Shown here: positions 43,539 through 52,359 of the stretch, in pieces
Position numbering within the stretch: position 1 is the first letter of the stretch
How the letters are laid out: the number at the start of each line of letters is the position of its first letter
NCBI RefSeq assembly: GCF_040361435.1
Contig: NZ_APNL01000003.1
Location: 209,950-273,949 of the forward strand
Reading direction: 5' to 3'
Length of the DNA stretch: 64,000 bases
From: Salinisphaera sp002433465
GTDB taxonomy: Bacteria > Pseudomonadota > Gammaproteobacteria > Nevskiales > Salinisphaeraceae
Position numbers and translations under genes: made by a program
Notes under the pieces: model-generated
The model's input: only the letters and a program-made list of their open reading frames with translations
Databases searched by the model: none
Told to the model about the DNA's origin: nothing

Positions 43539-44315
43539 CTATTTTTCGACGAAGGCGCGCTCGATGACGTAGTCGCCCGGCGCGCCGATATGCGGAGAGA
43601 CTTCGAATCCGCGGGCGTCGAGCAGTGCGGCAGAGTCGGCGAGCATGCCGGGGCTACCGCAGATCATCACGCGATCGTGTTCGGGGGCGAGCGGCTCGAG
43701 GCCGAGATCGGCGCTGACCGTGCCGTTGTCGAGCAGCGTGGTGACACGGCCCTGGTGGACAAACGGCTCGCGGCTGACGATCGGGTAGTAGCGCATCTGG
43801 GCGGCAATCATCTCGCCGAGCATCTCGTCGTTGGGCAACGTCTCGGAGAGCAGCTCCCGATAGGCCAGATCGTTCTCGTGACGCACACCGTGCAGCACGA
43901 TGACGCGATCGAAGCGTTCATAGGTGGCCGGATCGCGCACGATCGACAGAAACGGCGCCAGGCCCGTGCCCGTGGACATCAGATAGAGATTGCGACCCGG
44001 ATGCAGATCGCTGATCAGCAGCGTGCCCGTCGGCTTGCGGCTGACCAGCAGTTCGTCGCCCTCTTTCAGGTGCTGCAGCTGCGAGGTGAGCGGGCCGTCC
44101 GGCACCTTGATGCTGAAGAACTCGAGATGGTCTTCGTAGTTGGGCGAGACAATGCTGTAGGCACGCAGCAGCGGCTTTTTCTCCTGCTGCAGACCGATCA
44201 TCACGAACTGGCCGTTCTCGAAGCGCAGGGCACGATCGCGGGTGGTGGTAAAACTGAACAGCGAATCGTTCCAGTGATGCACGCTGAGTACGCGTTCGGA
44301 GTTCAATGCAGCCAT
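43539..44315 (-). CDS. fpr: Ferredoxin/flavodoxin-NADP reductase
   Basis: FAD enzyme exchanging electrons between NADPH and ferredoxin or flavodoxin. The 258-residue protein has FAD-binding RAYSIVSP (about 51-58), the NADP-binding STGTGLAPFLSIV (about 113-125) and CGSPGML near residue 219. It ends with the short FVEK tail typical of the bacterial subclass. It is on the minus strand between scpB and rluB, with its own 131-bp upstream region, and seems independently expressed. Confidence 0.96.
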   Translation of the reverse strand: MAALNSERVLSVHHWNDSLFSFTTTRDRALRFENGQFVMIGLQQEKKPLLRAYSIVSPNYEDHLEFFSIKVPDGPLTSQLQHLKEGDELLVSRKPTGTLLISDLHPGRNLYLMSTGTGLAPFLSIVRDPATYERFDRVIVLHGVRHENDLAYRELLSETLPNDEMLGEMIAAQMRYYPIVSREPFVHQGRVTTLLDNGTVSADLGLEPLAPEHDRVMICGSPGMLADSAALLDARGFEVSPHIGAPGDYVIERAFVEK

Positions 44316-44446
44316 GATCTGAGTGTTTCCGTACTTGAATCAGTCCGCCGTGGCGATTGCACGCGCTACGGCGACATCGAGCTGTTGCTGTCGAGACAAT
44401 GGGCGCGCCGCGCGCGATTCCAAGCCAATAACGCCAGTGTAGGGCC

Positions 44447-45229
44447 CTAGTGTGGCGAAGGCGGCGTTTCGTCGTTTTGACCTGCATCATCGGCCGCCGT
44501 ATCCGGTTCGGTTTCGTCGTACTGCGTGGCGGTCGCATCCACGGCCTGCGCCTCGCCTTCTGACGATTCCTCGTCCCCGGCTTCGTCCGACGTGTTCTCG
44601 TTTCCCTGCAGCCGCGCGAGCGCGGCATCGAGCGCATCCAGATCCTGAATCTCCGGCAGGCTGGGCAGATCGGCCAAACGCGACACGCCGAAATCGTCCA
44701 GAAACTGCGGCGTGGTGCCGAACAACGCCGGTCGGCCCGGCATGTCGCGATAGCCCACCACCTTGATCCAGCCGAATTCCTGCAGCGTCTTGACGATGTT
44801 CGACGATACCGACACCCCGCGTACGGCTTCGATATCCGAGCGGGCGATGGGCTGGCGATAGCAGATCAGCGCCAGCGTTTCGAGCATGGCCCGCGACAGT
44901 TTCGGCGGGCGCTCTTCCCAGAGCCGCGACACCAGCGCCGAATAGTCGGCGCCCACCTGGAAACGCCAGCCGCTGGCGACCTCCACCAGGTCCATCGCGC
45001 TATCGGCATAGCGTGCCTGCAACGCCTCGATGCCGGCGCGTACATCCGCGCGTTCGAGCGCGTGCGTGGTATCCAGGAGACGCACGATCTGGTCGATGGA
45101 CAGCGGCGCGTCGGCGGCCATGAGCAGCGCTTCGATACAGCGCAACACGGAATCGGCAATTACCGGCTCGTTCGCCGACGCCTCGCTGTCGTGCTGGGTT
45201 TCGATTGGCGTGGGTTCGTCGTGGCTCAC
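44447..45229 (-). CDS. scpB: Segregation and condensation protein ScpB
   Basis: Winged-helix partner of ScpA in the bacterial SMC condensin. The 260-residue protein is read from GTG 45229 (SHDEPTPIETQ), 22 bp after scpA; the ATG further upstream lies inside scpA and is less likely. The ScpB core runs about 20-200 with LETLALICYRQPIARSDIEAVRGV, the most conserved segment. The C-terminus is a long acidic Glu/Asp-rich tail of low complexity. Confidence 0.93.
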   Translation of the reverse strand: MSHDEPTPIETQHDSEASANEPVIADSVLRCIEALLMAADAPLSIDQIVRLLDTTHALERADVRAGIEALQARYADSAMDLVEVASGWRFQVGADYSALVSRLWEERPPKLSRAMLETLALICYRQPIARSDIEAVRGVSVSSNIVKTLQEFGWIKVVGYRDMPGRPALFGTTPQFLDDFGVSRLADLPSLPEIQDLDALDAALARLQGNENTSDEAGDEESSEGEAQAVDATATQYDETEPDTAADDAGQNDETPPSPH

Positions 45230-45251
45230 GTGGGCTTTTCTTGGTCGATGT

Positions 45252-46085
45252 TCATTCGGGGCGCGGGCCGGCCAGGCGCAGCGCAACCGGCGCATAGGGT
45301 TCGGCCTGGTCGATGGCGATCAGCGCTTCGCGGGCCAGTTCGAGAATGGCCAGAAACGATACCACCACGCCCAGCCGACCTTCGCTGGTTTCCACCAGGG
45401 CGACGAAGGCACAGGCCTGGCCGCTGCCCAGGCGTTCGAGGATACGGCTCATGTGTTCGCGTACCGATAGCGGCTCGCGTTCGATCTTGTGTTCGGTGAA
45501 CAGCTCGGCGCGGGTGAGCACGTCGTGCAGGGCATGCAGCAACGCGCCGAGATCGGTTTCCGGCTGCGGGCGTTCGATATGAATACGCTTCGGGCCGTGC
45601 TGTACGGGGGTGATATCGCGCCCGCTGCGCGGCCACTCGTCGAGCTGCTCCGCGGCCTGCTTGAACTGTTCGTATTCCTGCAGGCGGCGTACCAGTTCCG
45701 CACGCGGGTCTTCGCCCTCGTCTTCTTCCTCGATGGGCTTGGGCAAGAGCATGCGCGATTTGATCTCGGCGAGCATGGCGGCCATGAGCAGATACTCGCC
45801 GGCCAGCTCGATCGCCATTTCCTGCATGACCTCGATATAGGTCATGTACTGGTGGGCGATGGTATGTACCGGAATATCCAGGATATCCAGGTTCTGCTTG
45901 CGGATCAGATACAGCAGCAGATCGAGCGGGCCTTCGAAGGTTTCCAGAAACACCCGCAGCGCATCCGGCGGGATATAGAGATCCTCCGGCACATGTTCGA
46001 GCGGCTCGCCGCCGACACGCACGGCCGCGGCCGACTTGGCGTCGGCTGCTTGCTGCGGGTGGTCGTCGGTTGCCGATTCGGTCAA
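45252..46085 (-). CDS. scpA: Segregation and condensation protein ScpA
   Basis: Kleisin subunit that bridges the SMC heads; smc itself is at 55.4-58.9 kb in this window. The 277-residue protein has the hallmark FEGPLDLLLYLI (about residue 49-60), LLMAAMLAEIKSRMLLP, and a C-terminal winged helix (VVSFLAILELAREALI). It follows trpS after a 269-bp spacer. Confidence 0.95.
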   Translation of the reverse strand: MTESATDDHPQQAADAKSAAAVRVGGEPLEHVPEDLYIPPDALRVFLETFEGPLDLLLYLIRKQNLDILDIPVHTIAHQYMTYIEVMQEMAIELAGEYLLMAAMLAEIKSRMLLPKPIEEEDEGEDPRAELVRRLQEYEQFKQAAEQLDEWPRSGRDITPVQHGPKRIHIERPQPETDLGALLHALHDVLTRAELFTEHKIEREPLSVREHMSRILERLGSGQACAFVALVETSEGRLGVVVSFLAILELAREALIAIDQAEPYAPVALRLAGPRPE

Positions 46086-46354
46086 GGTTCGCTCTTAAAG
46101 TGGCTGTCTTAAGCGTTGTTCAGGAAGAAGAAACCGTCCGCGAATGAACGCGATGAAAAAGCAGATGACGACGAGCGATGGGCCCGTTTTACCGCAGTTA
46201 CCTATTCTGTGGCGTCATTCAGCCACGCCGCTGTTGATTATCTACCGTGTGCAACATGCGGCGTGAACATCAGATCACCCGTGCTTCGAGCGATCTGTGT
46301 TCCGCCCTATTCGCGTGCATTTGCGAACCCGGTTTTTCGAGCCTCGCGATACGC
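46086..46354. other. Spacer between trpS and scpA with degenerate short repeats
   Basis: No gene is visible. Two motifs recur here and in the spacer upstream of trpS: CGCGAATGAACGCGATG at about 46140 and TTCGCGTGCATTTGCG near 46311 (compare TTCGCGTGCATTGGCG near 47653). These resemble the short TTCGCG-type intergenic repeats of many proteobacteria. Confidence 0.4.
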
Positions 46355-47368
46355 CTAGGCTGAGGAAAGAAAACCGGTCAGCGCGAAGGCGCGCTCCAGG
46401 GTCGGCTCGGCACGCTGGCGCGCCGCCGCGGCGCCCCGGGCAAGCAGCGCATCCAGGCCGGCCGTATCGTCGCGGTATTCGGCATAGCGTTGCTGCAGCG
46501 GTTCCAGAAAGGCCACCACCGCATCGGCCAGATCGCCCTTGAGCGCGCCGTAGCCCTGGCCCGCATAGCGGTTTTCCAGATCGGCGATTGACTCGTCAGT
46601 CACAGCCGAATAGATCGACAACAGGTTCGATACGCCCGGCTTTTCGGCCTCGTCGAAACGAATCTCGCCGTCGGAATCGGTGACCGCCCGCTTGATCTTC
46701 TTGATCACCCGCTTGGGTTCGTCGAGCAGCTTGATGACGTTGGCCTCGACATCGTCCGACTTGGACATCTTCGCGGTCGGGTCGCCCAGGCTCATGATAC
46801 GTGCACCCACTTCCGGGATGATCGGCTCGGGCACGGTGAAAAGGTCTTCGCCGGCGCGCGCGTTGAAGCGCTCGGCCAGATTACGGGCCAGCTCGAGATG
46901 CTGTTTCTGGTCGTTGCCCACCGGCACGGCATCGGTCTGGTAAAGCAGAATGTCGGCGGCCATCAGCACGGGGTAGTCGAACAGCCCGGCGTTGATGTTG
47001 TCGACGTTCTTGGCCGACTTATCCTTGAACTGGGTCATGCGATTGAGTTCGCCCATCGACGTATGACAGTTCAGCAGCCAGGCCAGCTGGGCATGGGCCG
47101 GCACGTGCGACTGCACGAACATGGTAGCCCGCTCCGGATCGATCCCGGCGGCCAGGTACAGGCACAGGAACTCGTGGCAGCGCTCGCGCAGCGCGGCCGG
47201 GTCCTGACGCACCGTGATTGCATGCATGTCGACCAGCGCGAACAGGCAGTCGTGGCTGTCCTGCATGGCCACCCAGTGCTTGAGTGCGCCGATATAGTTA
47301 CCGAGCGTCAGCTCGCCGGAAGGCTGGATACCGGACAGAACGATGGGTTTGGCAATCTCGGAACTCAC
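46355..47368 (-). CDS. trpS: Tryptophan-tRNA ligase
   Basis: Class I aminoacyl-tRNA synthetase charging tRNA-Trp. The 337-residue protein has the HIGH-equivalent GIQPSGELTLGNYIG (about 13-27) and KMSKS (AKMSKSDD, about 199-206), with the conserved GNDQKQHLELAR segment. Length and motifs are normal for the bacterial enzyme. The trpS-scpA-scpB-rluB order is conserved in relatives. Confidence 0.97.
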   Translation of the reverse strand: MSSEIAKPIVLSGIQPSGELTLGNYIGALKHWVAMQDSHDCLFALVDMHAITVRQDPAALRERCHEFLCLYLAAGIDPERATMFVQSHVPAHAQLAWLLNCHTSMGELNRMTQFKDKSAKNVDNINAGLFDYPVLMAADILLYQTDAVPVGNDQKQHLELARNLAERFNARAGEDLFTVPEPIIPEVGARIMSLGDPTAKMSKSDDVEANVIKLLDEPKRVIKKIKRAVTDSDGEIRFDEAEKPGVSNLLSIYSAVTDESIADLENRYAGQGYGALKGDLADAVVAFLEPLQQRYAEYRDDTAGLDALLARGAAAARQRAEPTLERAFALTGFLSSA

Positions 47369-47501
47369 ACGCGGCCTCTTGGCAGTTCAGTCGACACGGA
47401 CTAATCAAAGGCGCGAGTATACATTTGCTGGCTTTGCAGGGCGTTGCCCGGGCCTAATAAGACAGGTCACAAAGCCGGCCAATGTCGCGTCGTTACAGCC
47501 G

Positions 47502-47628
47502 CGTAGGTTGGATTAGCGAAGCGTAATCCAACGAAGAACGAAACCCGCGAGTTAACCGGCAACGCGCCTCGAACCGCCCACGAGGCGATTGCCATGTGGG
47601 CTTACGGCCTGCGGCCTAAGCCAACCTA
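47502..47628 (+). repeat. REPIN-like element between yciO and trpS
   Basis: One arm begins GTAGGTTGG at 47502 and reads through GGATTAGCGAAGCGTAATCC. A facing arm with GTGGGCTTACGGCC / GGCCTAAGCCAAC ends at 47628. The intervening 60-65 bp is divergent from the other copies. The 332-bp gap 47369-47700 holds no gene. Confidence 0.85.
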
Positions 47629-47700
47629 AAAGAGCGCGTTAGTTGCGCTCATTCGCGTGCATTGGCGGGCCAGAAAAAGTCCGCCCCCCCTCCAAAGGGA

Positions 47701-48339
47701 TCACGCGTCGACCGGGTCCAGCCCGAGCGCTTCGGCGCTGCCCTTGCCGGCGCGCAGAATCTGCGGCACCGCGGTGGTCAGATCCACCACCGTAGTGGGT
47801 TCCACGCCCGTCGCGCCGCCGTCGACGATGATATCGAGCTGCTTGTCGAAGGCCTCGCGTACGTCGAAGGCCTCCGAGAGCGGGATTTCGTCGTCAGGAC
47901 GCTGGGCGGTGACCGACATGATCGGTTCGTCCATTGCCTCGGCAATCGCGCGCGCGACCGGATGCCCGGGCACGCGAATACCGATGGTCTTGCGCTTGGG
48001 ATGGGCCAGCCAGTTCGGCACCACCTTCGATGCGGGCAGAACGAAGGTATAGGCGCCGGGCGTCGCCGCCTTGAGCAGGCGAAAGCTGGTGTTCTCGACC
48101 TTGGCATAGGTCGAGATTTCGGACAGATCCCGACACACGAGCGTGAAGAAATGATCGCGCCCGAAGCCACGCATCTGCCGGATACGATCGATCGCGTTCT
48201 TGTCACCCATCGCGCACGCCAGGCCGTAGGACGAATCCGTCGGATAGGCAATCACCCGGCCTGCGCGCAAGGCATCGGCCACCTGGCTGATACGGCGTGG
48301 CTGTGGGGTTTCGGCGTGTACGTGAACGATTTCGGCCAT
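47701..48339 (-). CDS. yciO: YciO/YrdC/Sua5-family protein
   Basis: A 212-residue protein of the Sua5/YrdC/YwlC fold (YciO branch), read from ATG 48339. Members related to TsaC/Sua5 make threonylcarbamoyl-AMP for tRNA t6A; the YciO branch is thought to have distinct, weaker activity. Motifs include VIAYPTDSSYGLACAMG and the nucleotide-binding TIGIRVPGHPVAR and IVDGGATGVEPTTVVDL. Lies upstream of trpS on the same strand, as in related genomes. Confidence 0.9.
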   Translation of the reverse strand: MAEIVHVHAETPQPRRISQVADALRAGRVIAYPTDSSYGLACAMGDKNAIDRIRQMRGFGRDHFFTLVCRDLSEISTYAKVENTSFRLLKAATPGAYTFVLPASKVVPNWLAHPKRKTIGIRVPGHPVARAIAEAMDEPIMSVTAQRPDDEIPLSEAFDVREAFDKQLDIIVDGGATGVEPTTVVDLTTAVPQILRAGKGSAEALGLDPVDA

Positions 48340-48461
48340 GCGGGCATTATATCGGCTACGTCGATGGCGCGGCAGGTTTTTTCGTCGTTCTTGGCCGATC
48401 GCGTCCGAGATGCGGCACACTGCGCGTTATCGGTATTACAAACTCTGGTCAGGACAATCCC

Positions 48462-48761
48462 ATGGATTATTTTGCGATCGTGTCTTTCGATGTGGCGGAC
48501 AGCAGCGATGGCCGCAAGAAGGCCGTCGACGAACACCGTGCACGGCTCGAGGAACTCGACCAGGCCGGGCGCCTGCTCACCGCCGGCCCGCTGCCACGCG
48601 AGGATGCCTATGGCAAGGTCACCGACGGCTTTCAGGGCAGCATCATCATCGCGGCGTTCGACAGCCTTGACGATGCCCGTGCCTGGGCCAAGGTCGATCC
48701 GTACAACGCCGAGGGCGTGTACATGGAAAGCACGGTCTATCCGTACAAGAAGGTTTACTGA
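48462..48761 (+). CDS. yciI: YciI-family protein
   Basis: A 99-residue single-domain dimeric alpha-beta barrel protein of the YciI family, function unknown. The ferredoxin-like fold is visible as VSFDVADSSDGRKKAVDEHR, HRARLEELDQAGRLLTAGPL and AWAKVDPYNAEGVYMES. The conserved His (DEHR) and Asp (VDPYN) of the family are present. It lies 4 bp before bolA, so the two are cotranscribed. Confidence 0.92.
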   Translation: MDYFAIVSFDVADSSDGRKKAVDEHRARLEELDQAGRLLTAGPLPREDAYGKVTDGFQGSIIIAAFDSLDDARAWAKVDPYNAEGVYMESTVYPYKKVY

Positions 48762-48765
48762 GCGT

Positions 48766-49032
48766 ATGAGTGATCGTATTCCGCGTATTCGCGAAGCGCT
48801 CGAACAGGGCCTGAACACGCAGGAAGTCGCAATTCGTGACGACAGCCACCTGCATGCCGGCCATGCCGGGGCGAAGACGGGCCTGGGCCATTTCCATGTC
48901 ACCGTCCGCTCGCCCCGCTTCACCGGCACGTCGCCCATCGAGCGCCACAAGCTCGTCTACGAAGCGCTCGGCACGTTGATGCAAACCGATATACACGCGG
49001 TATCGATTCGCGCGCTGGCGCCGGAGGAATAA
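48766..49032 (+). CDS. bolA: BolA-family protein
   Basis: An 88-residue BolA-like protein. The motif DDSHLHAGHAGAKTG with GHFHVTV, then RHKLVYEAL and IHAVSIRAL, is the full BolA signature, including His and the FxGxSxIERH segment. BolA proteins bind monothiol glutaredoxins with a shared 2Fe-2S cluster and some act as regulators. It follows yciI and precedes the TonB receptor by 81 bp. Confidence 0.94.
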   Translation: MSDRIPRIREALEQGLNTQEVAIRDDSHLHAGHAGAKTGLGHFHVTVRSPRFTGTSPIERHKLVYEALGTLMQTDIHAVSIRALAPEE

Positions 49033-49113
49033 CCGGCGCGCCGCGCTGGCTGAACGACTCGCCCGCTCGACATAGAACAAGAACGAACGCCAGCGCGTTT
49101 GAGGGGACACAAC

Positions 49114-51201
49114 ATGATCCATCGCCCGTACCGGCACCGCACGGTGGCGCTTGCCGTCGCCCTGACTCTCGGGCTGCCGGCCCATGCCCAGGACAGGGTC
49201 GGCGCCCCGGCCGGCGACGATGACATCGACCGCCTCGAATCGCTCGCGCCAATCGAAGTGCAAAGCCTGCGGCTGAACACCGAGGTGCTCACCTCGCCGG
49301 CCGCGGTCGACGTAACCGAAGCCCGCGATATCCAGCAGGGTCGGGCCAAGGCGCAGCTGGATTCCGCACTCAACCGCACGCCGGGCGTTTACGCCAACAA
49401 CGGCAGCAACTTCGCCCAGAACCTGCGGATTTCCATTCGCGGCTTTGGCGCGCGCTCGGCGTTTGGCGTGCGCGGGGTCAAGGTGCTCGTGGACGGTATC
49501 CCGGAGACGCTGGCCGACGGCCAGGCCCAGACCGACACCATCGACCTCGGCGCGGTGGAGCGTCTTGAAGTGATCCGCGGCCCGTTTTCCGCGCTTTACG
49601 GCAACGCCACCGGCGGCGTGGTCGATATCACCACCACGCCGGCCAGCGGGCCAATCGATCGCGGCGAACTGACCGTGGGTGGCCACGGCTATCGGCGGAT
49701 CGAAGCCGCCACCGCCCACGAGCGCGGCGACTGGGGCTATGCGCTGACCGCCTCCCAGCTCGATATCGACGGCTATCGCGCCCATAGCGAGGTCAAGAAA
49801 CAGCAGCTCACCGGCAAGCTCGAACGCCGCGTGGGCGCCACCGGCACGCTGCGGCTGGTCACGCGCGTGCTCGATGCGCCGGACACGCTCGACCCCGGCG
49901 GCGTAACCCTGGAACAGGCCCGAGCCGACCGGCGCGCGGCACGCGACGCCAACCTCGCATTCGATGCCCGCCAGTCGGCCTCGCAGCAGACCGTGGGCCT
50001 GGTGTACGAAGACCAGCTCGCCGAGAACCAGAGCTATTCGGCGAACCTGTTCTACAGCAACCGCGACTTCATCCAGTATCTGCCCTTCGAGGATGCGGGC
50101 GTGGTGGCCTACGACCGCGACTTCTTCGGCGGTGGCCTGCAGAGCACGCGCTTCGACACGCTATTCGGCCACGACAACCAGCTCGTGGCGGGCATCGATG
50201 CCCAGATTCAGCAGGATGCGCGGACCCGCTACGACAACATCGCCGGCAACAAGGGCGCGCTCGGCCTGGAAGAAGATCAGCAGGCCACCAGCATCGGCGT
50301 GTTTGCCCAGAACGTGTTCTCGCTGACCCGGGATCTGGAGCTGACCACCGGCCTGCGCTACGACTATCTCGATTTCGATATCGACGACGCCTTCATCACC
50401 GCAACCGACCCCGACGACTCCGGCTCGCGCACCTATCACGAAGTCTCCGCCAACGCCGGCCTGAGCTATGCCTGGGCCGAGCGCCAGCGGGTATACGCCA
50501 ACGTGGCCAATGCCTTCGAATCCCCCACCTTTACCGAATTCGCCGATCCGGCTGGCAACGGCGGCTTCAACAGCGACCTGGATCCGCAGAAAGCCACCCA
50601 GTACGAAATCGGCGCCAAGGGCGAGTTCGGCAGCCGCGCCCGTTATCAGATCAGCGCCTTCTGGATCGACGTACGCGACGAGCTGGTAGTGTTCAACGAC
50701 GACGGCCGGCGCGACTTCTACGAAAACTCCGGCAAGTCGCGCCGCAAGGGGCTGGAGGCCAAGCTCGAGTACGCCTTCAACGACGAACTCTCGGCCATGG
50801 CGGCCTACACCCTGGCCGACTACGAATATCGCGACTTCGTCGACGACAGCGGCAACGACTATGCCGGCAACGCCCTGCCCGGCCTACCGGAGGAACGCCT
50901 GTTCGCGGAGCTGGCCTGGCGCGACGCGGATGTGGGCTATGCCACGCTCGACATGCGCTATGCCGGCTCGTTCTATGCCGACAACGCCAATACCGCCAAG
51001 ATCGACCACGCATGGATCTTCAACGGCCGTATCGGCAAGACCATCGAGGCCGGCGACGACAAGCTGACCGTTTACTTCGGCATCGACAACCTGTTCGACG
51101 AAGTCTATTTCGACAACATTCGTATCAATGCCTTCGGCGGGCGTTACTACGAGCCCGCCCCGGATCGTACTTTCTATACCGGACTGGCCTACGAGCTATA
51201 G
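49114..51201 (+). CDS. TonB-dependent outer-membrane receptor
   Basis: A 695-residue outer-membrane beta-barrel with plug, probably importing a metal-siderophore or similar substrate using TonB energy. The start is ATG 49114 with GAGGGG 7 bases upstream. There is a signal peptide ending AHAQ, then a plug domain (about 60-170) with LDSALNRTPGVYANNGSN and IRGPFSALYGNATGGVVD. Periodic aromatic barrel strands follow, and the protein ends with the outer-membrane signature FYTGLAYEL. It resembles the YncD group. No TonB, ExbB or ABC genes adjoin, so the substrate is open. Confidence 0.92.
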   Translation: MIHRPYRHRTVALAVALTLGLPAHAQDRVGAPAGDDDIDRLESLAPIEVQSLRLNTEVLTSPAAVDVTEARDIQQGRAKAQLDSALNRTPGVYANNGSNFAQNLRISIRGFGARSAFGVRGVKVLVDGIPETLADGQAQTDTIDLGAVERLEVIRGPFSALYGNATGGVVDITTTPASGPIDRGELTVGGHGYRRIEAATAHERGDWGYALTASQLDIDGYRAHSEVKKQQLTGKLERRVGATGTLRLVTRVLDAPDTLDPGGVTLEQARADRRAARDANLAFDARQSASQQTVGLVYEDQLAENQSYSANLFYSNRDFIQYLPFEDAGVVAYDRDFFGGGLQSTRFDTLFGHDNQLVAGIDAQIQQDARTRYDNIAGNKGALGLEEDQQATSIGVFAQNVFSLTRDLELTTGLRYDYLDFDIDDAFITATDPDDSGSRTYHEVSANAGLSYAWAERQRVYANVANAFESPTFTEFADPAGNGGFNSDLDPQKATQYEIGAKGEFGSRARYQISAFWIDVRDELVVFNDDGRRDFYENSGKSRRKGLEAKLEYAFNDELSAMAAYTLADYEYRDFVDDSGNDYAGNALPGLPEERLFAELAWRDADVGYATLDMRYAGSFYADNANTAKIDHAWIFNGRIGKTIEAGDDKLTVYFGIDNLFDEVYFDNIRINAFGGRYYEPAPDRTFYTGLAYEL

Positions 51202-51206
51202 CAAGA

Positions 51207-51232
51207 CGCGGGCCGCCGATGTGCGGCCCGCG
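51207..51232. terminator. Bidirectional hairpin between convergent genes
   Basis: CGCGGGCCGC and GCGGCCCGCG form a perfect 10-bp stem with a 6-nt loop between the convergent TonB-receptor and hypothetical genes. There is no T run on either side, so it is a candidate rather than a proven terminator. Confidence 0.6.
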
Positions 51233-51238
51233 CGCAGA

Positions 51239-51640
51239 TCAGCTGTCGGCAAGAAAGCGCTGCAGCGTCTCGGCGTCGAGCTTGTCGAGCTTGACGATTT
51301 CGGAGCTGGGTTGGGCAGCCGCGCCTTCAGGCTTGCGGCGCAGAATCACCAGCGGCTGATAGGCATCGAACTCGGCAATACGAAACGCCACCGTCGGGTC
51401 GCGCTCGACATCGCCGGGGCCATGAATACCGCAACGCACGACCGACCATTCCGTATGCGCCTGTTCGAAGTATTCCCAGCCGTCGGCCTCGGCGGCTTTT
51501 CGAAACGCGGGTTCGACCAGGGACTCGAGCGTCTCGCGCACCTGCTTTTCGATCGTGGCCCGACGTTCGGCCAGACGCTCGTTCGCGCCGAGTTTGGACT
51601 GTACTTCATCGGTGGTGACTTCAAGCCAGCTAAGCGCCAC
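51239..51640 (-). CDS. Hypothetical protein, conserved-looking, no known domain
   Basis: A 133-residue cytosolic protein with no signal peptide. The N-terminal half is helical and charged (KLGANERLAERRATIEKQVRE); the centre has WEYFEQAHTEWSVVRCGIHGPGD; the end is a Lys/Asp-rich tail (KLDKLDAETLQRFLADS). Codon use matches the neighbours, so it is likely expressed. I do not recognise the family. It converges with the TonB receptor across a hairpin. Confidence 0.7.
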   Translation of the reverse strand: MALSWLEVTTDEVQSKLGANERLAERRATIEKQVRETLESLVEPAFRKAAEADGWEYFEQAHTEWSVVRCGIHGPGDVERDPTVAFRIAEFDAYQPLVILRRKPEGAAAQPSSEIVKLDKLDAETLQRFLADS

Positions 51641-51729
51641 GAGACTCTACCTGTGTGAACAAATAAACGGCGGCCAAGCGTAAGCGCTGGCGTGTTCGTG
51701 TACAAGCGTTTACAGATGACAACGAGGGC

Positions 51730-52005
51730 AACCTCTGTACAAGACGCCGTGGTCGTGCCGACGTGCGTCACGCATGGCGGGCACGAAACGACAGGCGTCG
51801 CCTGCCTGTCGCAGGCAAGCGATGCCTCGGCGCCGGCCAGGCGCGCAATGCGCGGTTCGTCAAGCCGCGATTCGTCACAGCCTCGGCCTCGAATACAGCA
51901 CGAGCCGTCTTGCCGGCCCTGACCTGCCAAGCCGGCAGGCGCTGCGCTCTCGCGCGCCTTGTCACAACGAATTCGAGCACTCGAACGCGAACCGCGCCCG
52001 GTTAG
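51730..52005 (+). repeat. Dispersed ~280-bp repeat, copy 1
   Basis: Contains CTCTGTACAAG near 51733 and TGACCTGCCAAGCCGGCAGG near 51919-51938, followed by CGCTGCGCT and CACTCGAACGCGA near 51979. The same series in the same order is found on the opposite strand at 59.0-59.3 kb. No gene is present in 51641-52016. Confidence 0.65.
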
Positions 52006-52016
52006 ATAGACCGGCC

Positions 52017-52310
52017 CTAGCCGGCCTTCGGCTGGCGCGCCCGACTTGAGGACGGCGTGTCCGGCTTTTCGTAGCCGCAGCTTGCGCGGGCCTGGTCGGC
52101 AGCATCCACCAACAGATCGAGCATGGGCTGGCGTTGTTCGGCATCCACGCCTTGGGCCAGTGCCTTACGCGCGGCCGCCGCAGCGCGCTCGACTTCGGCC
52201 AGATCGCTTGCGCACTGGCTGTCGCTCGGGGTTACAAACAACGTCGTGCAGCCGGACAACGCGACCATCATGGCCACGGGGCCAGCAGCTTTCAGAACTG
52301 ACTTCGCCAT
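52017..52310 (-). CDS. Small lipoprotein of unknown function
   Basis: A 97-residue lipoprotein read from ATG 52310 with AAGGA 7 bases upstream. The N-terminus MAKSVLKAAGPVAMMVALSGC carries a lipobox LSGC at about residue 19-22. The body is helical (VERAAAAARKALAQGVDAEQRQ) with a second Cys pair possibility (SQCASDL, RASCGYEK). It ends in a basic Ser/Arg tail. It lies just downstream of ligA on the same strand with its own ribosome site. Function unknown. Confidence 0.7.
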   Translation of the reverse strand: MAKSVLKAAGPVAMMVALSGCTTLFVTPSDSQCASDLAEVERAAAAARKALAQGVDAEQRQPMLDLLVDAADQARASCGYEKPDTPSSSRARQPKAG

Positions 52311-52359
52311 CGGGATATTCCTTTTGCGCACGGTGTAAAAATCGCCCGGACGCGGGTTG

